A stretch of DNA of 60,180 bases. Origin: CAZBSE01 sp964494385 (GTDB lineage Bacteria; Actinomycetota; Humimicrobiia; Humimicrobiales; Humimicrobiaceae). The notes under the pieces are model-generated. The model was not told the DNA's origin. It searched no databases and worked only from the letters and a program-made list of their open reading frames with translations. The position numbers and the translations under genes are program-made. Positions 55,001 to 60,180 of the stretch are shown here, piece after piece (position 1 is the first letter of the stretch; every line of letters starts with the position of its first letter). The stretch spans positions 1 through 60,180 of the forward strand of contig CAZBSE010000008.1 of NCBI GenBank assembly GCA_964494385.1. The letters run 5' to 3'.

Positions 55001-55565
55001 TAAGTAAAAACTTTCTTCTTCTATCTATTCTCACATATGCAATGTTCTTTTTATCGGTTTCAATCTCAATCCATGAGCCTCTTGTTGGTATTACCTTGCA
55101 CATAAATATATCTGTTTCGGTTTTTTTATCTATATCAGTATCAAAATATACTCCCGGGGAGCGAACTAACTGTGATACTACTACTCTCTCTGTTCCATTG
55201 ATAATAAAGGTTCCTTTTTCTGTCATTATGGGAAAATCTCCCATAAATACTTCCTGCTCTTTTATCTCACCAGTTTCTTTATTTATAAATCTGGAAAGTA
55301 CTTTCAGGGGGGCGGTATAAGACATGTCCTGCATTTTACATTCATCAGGAGTTGAATTTTCATCATCAAAGCTATAGTTTATAAATTCAAGCGACATGTT
55401 ACCTGTAAAGTCCTCTATTGGTGAGATGTCCTTTAAAGCTTCCAGAAGTCCTTCCTCTGCAAACCATTGAAAGGATTTTATCTGTATATCCAGAAGGTGG
55501 GGCGTATCCATTACTTTAGGAATTTTGCTAAAGCTATACCTCTGGATTTTTTTGGGTTTTTGCAT
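52095..55565 (-). CDS. rpoB: RNA polymerase beta subunit
   Basis: Beta subunit, 1156 residues. The rifampicin region reads [25 protein letters not shown]-type sequence followed by LSALGPGGL, with the usual His and Ser resistance positions unmutated. [36 protein letters not shown] and [28 protein letters not shown] are all typical. The last 50 residues or so (about 1107-1156) form a lysine-rich tail after the conserved end. GAGGAG precedes the ATG. Own promoter at 55703-55730. Confidence 0.98.
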   Translation of the reverse strand: [1156 protein letters not shown]

Positions 55566-55702
55566 TAATTTATTCTCCTCTTTATAATATCTTAAGTTTA
55601 ATAAAGCAGTAAAAAATGATAAGTTTTAGTTAAAATAATTACGTTTTAAAACTGCATATAGTACTATTGGTAATTATTTTCAGGAAAAACTGACAAACTA
55701 AC

Positions 55703-55730
55703 AGTTTATCAAATATAAACTTACTGTCAA
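55703..55730 (-). promoter_or_regulatory. Sigma70-type promoter of rpoBC
   Basis: TTGACA (55725-55730) and TAAACT (55703-55708) with 16 bases between, plus TG one base before the -10. Transcription would start near 55696. Confidence 0.8.
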
Positions 55731-55790
55731 CTATTTTTTAAATATATCTTAAATCAATATAGCTTTAAAAAAGACCGGTAAAGAAACTTA

Positions 55791-55840
55791 TAGGCAGTAA
55801 ATAAATGCGTAAATCATTATCAGACTTCCTTTACTGCCTA
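55791..55840 (-). other. Inverted repeat between rplL and rpoB
   Basis: TAGGCAGTAAA and TTTACTGCCTA form an 11-bp stem with a 28-base loop, 35 bases after the rplL stop. In other bacteria this junction holds an attenuator and an RNase III processing site; this stem could serve either role. No T-tract follows. Confidence 0.5.
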
Positions 55841-55874
55841 CTAGCTTAAAATTTTTTTACTAATTTCACCAATT

Positions 55875-56600
55875 TTATTTTATTTCTACTTCAGCTCCGG
55901 CTTCATCCAATTGCTTCTTTATATTCTCAGCTTCCTCTTTTGTAATTTTCTCCTTGACAACATTCGGCGCCTTATCAACCAATTCTTTTGCTTCTTTCAA
56001 ACCAAGGCTGGTAATAGACCTTACTACTTTTATAACCTGTATTTTTTTAGCTCCGGCTGATTTTAACAGAATATCAAATTCTGTTTTTTCTTCAGCGGGT
56101 ACCCCTCCCTGAGATGAAACTGTCCCGCCGGCAGCAGGAGCAGCAATCGACATTGCCTGTGCGCTGACTTCAAATTTTTCTTCAAGAGCTTTTACAAGTT
56201 CGGAAAGTTCAAGTACGGTCATGTTTTCGATCGTGTTTAAAAGCTCATTTATTACTTTACTTTTAATCACCATTTTTTCTTTCTTTTTTTCTTTAACTTT
56301 AATTGTTTCTTTTTTCACTTCACCCGTTTTTATTTCTTCTGCCGCCTTTTCTTCTTTTTTTACTTCGGCAGCCTTTAGCTCTTCCTTGCTTTTGTCTTCT
56401 TTTACTTCTTCTACTGCCGCAGGCTCACTCTTGCTTTCATCTTCTTTTACTTCTGCCTCATCGCCTTCTTTTTTTACTTCGGCAACTTCTGGCTCTTCCT
56501 TGCTTTTGTCTTCCTTTTCTTCTTCTACTGCCGCAGGCTCACTCTTGCTTTCATCTTCTTTTTCTTTTAATTTATCACTTTCTTCTTTTATCTCAGCCAT
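55875..56600 (-). CDS. rplL: 50S ribosomal protein L7/L12 with 109-residue charged N-terminal extension
   Basis: Stalk protein that recruits translation GTPases. The normal protein is present from residue 110: the dimerisation/L10-binding domain (INELLNTIENMTVLELSELVKALEEKFEV), the Ala/Gly hinge (SIAAPAAGGTVSSQGGV) and the factor-binding domain (EFDILLKSAGAKKIQVIKVVRSITSLGLKEAKELVDKAP). Before it lie 109 residues almost wholly Lys, Glu, Asp, Ala, Ser and Val, with two copies of a 38-residue repeat at 14-51 and 52-89. The start is firm: AAAGGAGG lies six bases before ATG 56600, while the ATG of the normal protein at 56273 has no such site. An ATG further up (56648) lies before the ribosome binding site and is not used. 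Confidence 0.93.
   Translation of the reverse strand: MAEIKEESDKLKEKEDESKSEPAAVEEEKEDKSKEEPEVAEVKKEGDEAEVKEDESKSEPAAVEEVKEDKSKEELKAAEVKKEEKAAEEIKTGEVKKETIKVKEKKKEKMVIKSKVINELLNTIENMTVLELSELVKALEEKFEVSAQAMSIAAPAAGGTVSSQGGVPAEEKTEFDILLKSAGAKKIQVIKVVRSITSLGLKEAKELVDKAPNVVKEKITKEEAENIKKQLDEAGAEVEIK
56372..56600 (-). repeat. 114-bp in-frame tandem repeat in rplL
   Basis: Two nearly identical 114-base copies lie within the extension (for example CTACTGCCGCAGGCTCACTC starts at both 56411 and 56525), coding for 38 residues each. The span given covers both repeats and the short leading segment; the repeat core is about 56335-56561. Confidence 0.85.
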
Positions 56601-56610
56601 TATTCCTCCT

Positions 56611-57141
56611 TTAATTAATATTCTTATCTTTTTTTTCTCTAACAGCATTCAGTATGTATACTAAATCTCTGTTAAGGGCATTTAAAACACCTACCAGCTT
56701 GATTATTGGAGATTTAATCGATACAGCCAGATTTGTAAGCAGTACTTCTCTTCCGGGCAGGCTGGCAAATTTCTTTATTTCTCCAGAATTTAAAAGCTTA
56801 TTCTCAAGTATTCCCGCTTTTACCTTCAGTGTATCCAGATCTTTCGAAAAATTTTCTATTACTTTTGCTGCCGAAGCCATATCCCCGCTGCTTACAACAA
56901 TGCTGGTCGGCCCTTTCAGTATTTCTTCCAGGTCAATTTCCTTAAAAACATTCTTAGCCGCGATAAGAGCAAGAGTATTTTTTATTATTTTAAGATAAGA
57001 ATTTACCTCTACCAGTCTGTCTCTTACCTTTACGGCATCTTCAGCTTTAAGACGGCTATGATCAGTAAAAATAAGACCATTGCTGTCTCTGAATATTCCC
57101 TTAAGCTCCTCTACTTCATTTATTTTTTCTTGTTTGGCCAC
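56611..57141 (-). CDS. rplJ: 50S ribosomal protein L10
   Basis: Ribosomal protein L10, 176 residues, base of the stalk. GIFRDSNGLIFTDHSRLKAEDAVKVRDRL, LKIIKNTLALIAAK and LEEILKGPTSIVVS form the rRNA-binding part; the C-terminal helix that binds L7/L12 dimers is present (LVGVLNALNRDLVYILNAVREKK). GGAGGATA precedes the ATG. The leader upstream resembles the L10 autoregulation site. Confidence 0.97.
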   Translation of the reverse strand: MAKQEKINEVEELKGIFRDSNGLIFTDHSRLKAEDAVKVRDRLVEVNSYLKIIKNTLALIAAKNVFKEIDLEEILKGPTSIVVSSGDMASAAKVIENFSKDLDTLKVKAGILENKLLNSGEIKKFASLPGREVLLTNLAVSIKSPIIKLVGVLNALNRDLVYILNAVREKKDKNIN

Positions 57142-57183
57142 ATTATCCTCCTGACCATATTCTAAAGATAAATATATAAAACA

Positions 57184-57214
57184 AAATCGACCCCTGTTTT
57201 ATAAAGGCCGATTT
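57184..57214 (-). terminator. Attenuator-like hairpin in the rplJ leader
   Basis: AAATCGGCC and GGTCGATTT form a nine-pair stem (one G-U) with TGTTTTATAT after it on the minus strand. It lies between the L10-binding leader and rplJ, so it could be an attenuator. Confidence 0.55.
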
Positions 57215-57225
57215 AATTAGTTCTA

Positions 57226-57288
57226 AATCAACCTCGGTAGGAAATTAAGTTACCGGTTACCCTTGTAACTCCTACTGTCTGGGGTTGT
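57226..57288 (-). promoter_or_regulatory. L10 leader (ribosomal protein autoregulatory RNA)
   Basis: On the minus strand, CAACC pairs with GGTTG, and AGACAGTAGG with CCTACCGAGG, around an inner hairpin GTTAC-AAGG-GTAAC. The AGACAGUAGG...CCUACCGAGG pattern is that of the known L10(L12)4-binding leader upstream of rplJL. TATAAT-like hexamers just upstream (57290-57305) could form its promoter. Confidence 0.75.
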
Positions 57289-57329
57289 AATTATATTATA
57301 TAATTTTATATTAATTCATTCTAATTTCT

Positions 57330-58037
57330 TTATGCTACTTCTTCTATTTCCATACTTTTATTCGGATCAATTTTCACACTGGGGCTCATAGTCGCTGAAA
57401 TATAAATGCTTTTTATGTACTTGCCCTTAGCCGAAGCAGGCTTTGATTTTGTAACTGCATCTACCAGTGCTGCGTAGTTTTCAAGTAATTCTTTCAAACC
57501 AAAGGATACTCTTCCTATGCCGCAGTGTATTACTCCGTTTTTATCGGTTCTGTATTCCAGTCTTCCTCTTTTTGAATCCTCCACTGCTTTTTTTAATTCA
57601 AAAGTAACTGTGCCGGATTTAGGATTGGGCATTAATTTACGGGGACCCAGGATTTTAGCAATTTTACTTATATTTTTCATCATATCGGGTGTGGCGATAC
57701 ATACTTCAAAATCCAGCCATCCTTTACTGATCTTTTCTATAAAATCCTCGCCTCCTATGTAGTCCGCTCCTGCTTTTTTTGCTTCATCAGCTTTCTCTCC
57801 CTGGGCAAAAACAAGTACCCTTGGAACTTTTCCCGTTCCATGGGGTAGGATTATGGTTCCCCTTACTATCTGATCTGCTTTCCTTGGATCAATGCCTAAA
57901 TTCATACTGATATCCACAGACTCGTCAAAACCGGCATAATGGTTTTGTTTAACCCAGCTTATTGCTTCTTCCGGTCCTACCAATTTATTTTTATCCAGAT
58001 TCTCTGACTTTGATATATATTTTTTCCCTCTCTTCAA
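57330..58037 (-). CDS. rplA: 50S ribosomal protein L1
   Basis: Ribosomal protein L1, 235 residues, part of the L1 stalk. KRGKKYISKSENLDKNKLVGPEEAI opens it; VRGTIILPHGTGK, GPRKLMPNPKSGTVT and ATMSPSVKID are typical. I set the start at TTG 58037 after AGAGGTGG; the frame to 58079 contains that site and adds 14 non-conserved residues. Confidence 0.96.
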   Translation of the reverse strand: MKRGKKYISKSENLDKNKLVGPEEAISWVKQNHYAGFDESVDISMNLGIDPRKADQIVRGTIILPHGTGKVPRVLVFAQGEKADEAKKAGADYIGGEDFIEKISKGWLDFEVCIATPDMMKNISKIAKILGPRKLMPNPKSGTVTFELKKAVEDSKRGRLEYRTDKNGVIHCGIGRVSFGLKELLENYAALVDAVTKSKPASAKGKYIKSIYISATMSPSVKIDPNKSMEIEEVA

Positions 58038-58101
58038 AGCTTTCCACCTCTTGCCCTGCACTTTATATAAAATATTCAACCTCTTCTGCCGCGAGACTAC
58101 T

Positions 58102-58527
58102 CTAGGACCCTACTTTAACTCCCATATTTTTAGCTGTTCCTTCTATTATTTTAACGGCATGTTCAAGATCTCTGGCATTTAAATCTTTTAATTTGATTTT
58201 TGCAATCTCTTCTAATTGTTTCTTTGAAATCTCTCCTACTTTTTCTCTATTAGGCTCACCTGAACCCTTTTCCAGGTTTATGGCTTTCTTAATAAGAACC
58301 GCAGCAGGCGGGGTTTTGGTTATAAAGCTGAAACTCCTATCCCTATATACAGTCAAAATCACGGGAATGATCATTCCCTGCTCTTTTGCCGTTCTTTCAT
58401 TAAAGGCTTTGCAGAATTCCATTATATTTACCCCGTGCTGCCCCAGAGCAGGGCCTACGGGAGGAGCAGGATTTGCCTGCCCCGCCGGAATCTGCAATTT
58501 AACCTGTGCCGTAATTTCTTTAGCCAT
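58102..58527 (-). CDS. rplK: 50S ribosomal protein L11
   Basis: Ribosomal protein L11, 141 residues. VKLQIPAGQANPAPPVGPALGQHGVNIMEFCKAFN (with the thiostrepton-region prolines) and the C-terminal rRNA-binding domain ending in IIEGTAKNMGVKV. Confidence 0.97.
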   Translation of the reverse strand: MAKEITAQVKLQIPAGQANPAPPVGPALGQHGVNIMEFCKAFNERTAKEQGMIIPVILTVYRDRSFSFITKTPPAAVLIKKAINLEKGSGEPNREKVGEISKKQLEEIAKIKLKDLNARDLEHAVKIIEGTAKNMGVKVGS

Positions 58528-58592
58528 AAATAATTACCTCTAACCAAACAAAATCGTATTATACATATTTGCAGAAATATTTCAATTTTTTT

Positions 58593-59117
58593 CTATATTT
58601 TAGAGACCTGATTAAAATTAAGTTCAACCGGTGTCTGCCTTCCAAATATAGAAACCAGTACCTTCAGTTTACCCTGATCCAGATTTATCTCATTTATGGT
58701 ACCGTCAAAATTCGCGAATGGTCCCGTTGTGACTTTTACGGGCTGCCCTACTTCAAAATCAGTTTTTGGTTTGGGCTTTTCGGTATCCTGCCTTTTCATA
58801 ATTCTTTTAATCTCATTATCCGATAAGGGGATCGGTTTATCCTCTCTCCCCACAAAGCCAGTGACCCCGGGGGTATTTCTTACAACATACCAGGAATCGT
58901 CATCCAGATGCATTTTAACCAGCAGGTAGCCGGGAAGAACTCTTTTAGATGAAATCTCTTTCTTTCCGCTTTTGATTTCAACAACGTCTTCTTTGGGTAT
59001 ATATATTTCAAAAATCTTATTGCCCATGTTCATAGATTCTATTCTATGTTCCAGGTTAGTTTTAATCTTGTTTTCATACCCCGCATATGAATTTATTACA
59101 TACCATCTAGGTCTCAT
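58593..59117 (-). CDS. nusG: Transcription termination/antitermination protein NusG
   Basis: NusG, 174 residues. NGN domain: RWYVINSYAGYENKIKTNLEHRI, PEDVVEIKSGKK-type middle, LPGYLLVKMHLDDDSWYVVRNTPGVTGFVG. The KOW domain (about 120-174) has GQPVKVTTGPFANFDGTINEINLDQGKLKVLVSIFGR. It lies 16 bases after secE. Confidence 0.97.
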   Translation of the reverse strand: MRPRWYVINSYAGYENKIKTNLEHRIESMNMGNKIFEIYIPKEDVVEIKSGKKEISSKRVLPGYLLVKMHLDDDSWYVVRNTPGVTGFVGREDKPIPLSDNEIKRIMKRQDTEKPKPKTDFEVGQPVKVTTGPFANFDGTINEINLDQGKLKVLVSIFGRQTPVELNFNQVSKI

Positions 59118-59133
59118 TTAAATCACCAAACCA

Positions 59134-59445
59134 TTAAATTTCTGCTATAAGATCTAATAATTGTATAAAACCAAAGTCAAAAGCTCCCAGAATAACAGCA
59201 AAAATAATAATAGTGATTATAACTACAATAGTATAAGTCAAAAGTGCTTTCCTGGTAGGCCAAGTAACCCTTTTCAATTCATGCACCACATCCTTGAAGA
59301 ATTTAGCAACCCTAAAAGGTATTTTTTTTATGAACTGCTTCCAATTTATCTTTTTCTTTTGCTGCGATGGCGGCTTCCTGTCCTGCATCTGCCTTTCCAG
59401 CATTGCTTTTTTTCTAAATTTTCTTGAAACTTTCCTTTTGGCCAT
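59134..59445 (-). CDS. secE: Protein translocase subunit SecE
   Basis: SecE, 103 residues. The basic N-terminal half (about 45 residues) precedes the conserved amphipathic segment FFKDVVHELKRVTWPTRKALLTYT and a single C-terminal membrane helix. It lies between tRNA-Trp and nusG, as usual. Confidence 0.95.
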   Translation of the reverse strand: MAKRKVSRKFRKKAMLERQMQDRKPPSQQKKKINWKQFIKKIPFRVAKFFKDVVHELKRVTWPTRKALLTYTIVVIITIIIFAVILGAFDFGFIQLLDLIAEI

Positions 59446-59470
59446 TATAAGATTATCCTCTCTTGATTGC

Positions 59471-59547
59471 TGGCAGGGCTGGAGGGACTCGAACCCCCAA
59501 CACCCGGTTTTGGAGACCGGTGCTCTACCAATTGGAGCTACAGCCCT
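59471..59547 (-). tRNA. trnW: tRNA-Trp (CCA anticodon)
   Basis: Cloverleaf of 77 bases with encoded 3' CCA. Acceptor AGGGCTG/CAGCCCT, D arm GCTC/GAGC, anticodon stem CCGGT/ACCGG with loop CTCCAAA (anticodon CCA), and T loop TTCGAGT. A tRNA-Trp before secE is common in bacteria. Its first two bases are the last two of the rpmG stop codon. Confidence 0.98.
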
Positions 59548-59695
59548 ATTTGGTCTCCTTATGAATAGTATGTTTCTTGCACCATTTACAATATTTCTTC
59601 AATTCAAGTCTGTCAGGTGTGTTTTTTTTATTTTTTTCGGTACTATAATTCCTTCTCTTACATTCGGTACATTCAAAAATAGTTATTTGCCTCAA
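59546..59695 (-). CDS. rpmG: 50S ribosomal protein L33
   Basis: Ribosomal protein L33, 49 residues, read from the gap. It begins MRQITIFECTECKRRNYST and ends KKYCKWCKKHTIHKETK, with two CxxC pairs (zinc-binding form). The start is TTG at 59695. Its TAG stop overlaps the first two bases of tRNA-Trp. Confidence 0.94.
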   Translation of the reverse strand: MRQITIFECTECKRRNYSTEKNKKNTPDRLELKKYCKWCKKHTIHKETK

Positions 59696-59742
59696 GTCTT
59701 CTCACCAGTTATTATTTTTATTAATAGAAGGCGCAGGCTAAT

Positions 59743-59771
59743 AAATTAGCACTATATTTATTCGATGTCAA
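59743..59771 (-). promoter_or_regulatory. Sigma70-type promoter for rpmG-trnW-secE-nusG
   Basis: TTGACA (59766-59771) and TAATTT (59743-59748), 17 bases apart. Transcription would start near 59736, about 40 bases before the rpmG start. Confidence 0.7.
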
Positions 59772-60120
59772 TAATAATATCTCTCCTGTCATCTAAAAAA
59801 TAAAGTGCTTTTATTTCATCTGCTAAATTATCCCGGTAACAATACTTCGATATTTATTATATCATCAACTTCTTTCCAATTAAAAATAAGTCGCCGTCTT
59901 TAATTTTATAATGTTTAACGGTAATTTTATTTCTTGTTTAAGAATTATTTGAGCCATTGGAAAATAACTAAGAAACAAGTTCAAAGCAGCACAATAATTT
60001 CCTTTAACCTGAGATATTTGTTAGGAACTTCTTATATTCAAATCCATCCGGTCAATAAATAATTTTTATGCCGCATTATCGAAAAGTTTTACTTTTGGCT
60101 TGCAGTTAAGAATTACTTTA
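59758..60120 (-). pseudogene. Possible decayed gene, identity unknown
   Basis: On the minus strand, open stretches with protein-like composition follow one another in different frames: QFKVILNCKPKVKLFDNAA then stop; FEYKKFLTNISG then stop; GNYCAALNLFLSYFPMAQII onward to KLPLN; VKHYKIKDGDLFLIGKKLMI then stop; EVDDIINIEVLLPG then stop; and DNLADEIKALYFLDDRRD-IIIDIE ending at 59758. Several frame changes would join them. I do not recognise the protein. In AT-rich DNA such stretches can occur by chance, so this is tentative. Confidence 0.35.
59856..59884 (-). promoter_or_regulatory. Possible second upstream promoter
   Basis: TTTAAT (59879-59884) and TATAAT (59856-59861), 17 bases apart, with TG one base before the -10. 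Confidence 0.4.
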
Positions 60121-60133
60121 AATTGCTTATTCC

Positions 60134-60180
60134 CTACTCCAATATCTTGGTAACACTGCCTGCGCCTATGGTCCTTCCGC
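60134..60180 (-). CDS. tuf: Elongation factor Tu, second copy (3' end only)
   Basis: The last 47 bases of the window, from the stop codon inward, are identical to the 3' end of the tuf gene at 43421. Identity continues for eight bases past the stop (CTTATTCC) and then ends. The rest of the gene lies beyond the right edge. A tuf copy upstream of trnW-secE-nusG is a common second location. Confidence 0.9.
   Translation of the reverse strand, partial: GRTIGAGSVTKILE

Larger units (their letters stand above)
55566..55874 (-). other. rplL-rpoB intergenic region
   Basis: No gene. Reading on the minus strand it contains a long-loop inverted repeat (55791-55840), then a TTGACA/TAAACT promoter (55703-55730), then an AU-rich rpoB leader of about 130 bases with the ribosome binding site GAGGAG. 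Confidence 0.75.
59696..60133 (-). other. Intergenic region between tuf copy 2 and rpmG
   Basis: No intact gene. It holds a TTGACA promoter for the rpmG-trnW-secE-nusG operon (59743-59771), a second possible promoter (59856-59884) and stretches that look like decayed coding sequence (59758-60120). Confidence 0.6.

Noticed and set aside
52000..55565. Rifampicin-resistance changes in rpoB
   Set aside because: The principal His and Ser positions of the resistance region are the sensitive type.
59294..59749. Plus-strand open frame of 151 codons
   Set aside because: It runs opposite secE, tRNA-Trp and rpmG and is a shadow of them.
1..60180. CRISPR arrays, insertion sequences or prophage genes
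   Set aside because: No regularly spaced repeats, transposase motifs or phage genes were seen.

Overview
This window is a stretch of bacterial chromosome with low G+C (roughly the high thirties by eye). It is dominated by the largest conserved ribosomal protein and RNA polymerase gene block of bacteria, all on the minus strand. Three things point to a deep-branching, low-G+C, anaerobic member of the Actinobacteriota. The beta' subunit carries the clamp insertion with the GMGAEA and GKGQKK motifs typical of that phylum. The S10/spc/alpha block runs on through truA-rplM-rpsI into glmM, glmS, acpS, nnr and alr, as in Actinobacteria. The gene content (indolepyruvate:ferredoxin oxidoreductase, arylacetate-CoA ligases) suggests amino-acid fermentation. 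The phylum is an inference; no 16S rRNA is present.

Layout. 1-5.4 kb: a family 1 glycosidase (+), a 55-residue membrane protein (-), a patatin-like lipase (-) and a TPR/lytic transglycosylase (+). 5.4-14 kb: cysK, then a probable aromatic amino-acid catabolic operon on the minus strand, in transcription order iorA-iorB-ACT protein-(frameshifted symporter accessory peptide)-sodium:solute symporter-paaK-paaK. 14-17 kb: small envelope proteins, a DUF1287-like protein that has lost its catalytic residues, and a queuosine-precursor transporter. 17-26.7 kb: cell-wall precursor and cofactor genes (alr, CBS protein, nnr, acpS, glmS, glmM, a left-handed beta-helix protein, an ornithine/alanine racemase-like protein), with a scar at 23.1 kb where two truncated genes meet. 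26.7-59.7 kb: rpsI, rplM, truA, rplQ, rpoA, rpsD, rpsK, rpsM, rpmJ, infA, map, adk, secY, rplO through rpsJ, tuf, fusA, rpsG, rpsL, rpoC, rpoB, rplL, rplJ, rplA, rplK, nusG, secE, tRNA-Trp and rpmG. The final kilobase holds a decayed coding region and the 3' end of a second tuf gene.

Points of interest: L7/L12 has a 109-residue Lys/Glu-rich N-terminal extension built from a 114-bp tandem repeat; RpoC, RpoB and S3 carry similar charged segments; EF-Tu has a four-cysteine cluster in its G domain and lies in DNA much richer in G+C than its neighbours; rpmD (L30) is missing; many genes start with TTG, and infA may start with ATT. Sigma70-type promoters with TTGACA boxes were found before rpoB, rpsL and rpmG, and an L10-type autoregulatory leader precedes rplJ. 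No insertion sequence, CRISPR array, prophage or defence system was seen.
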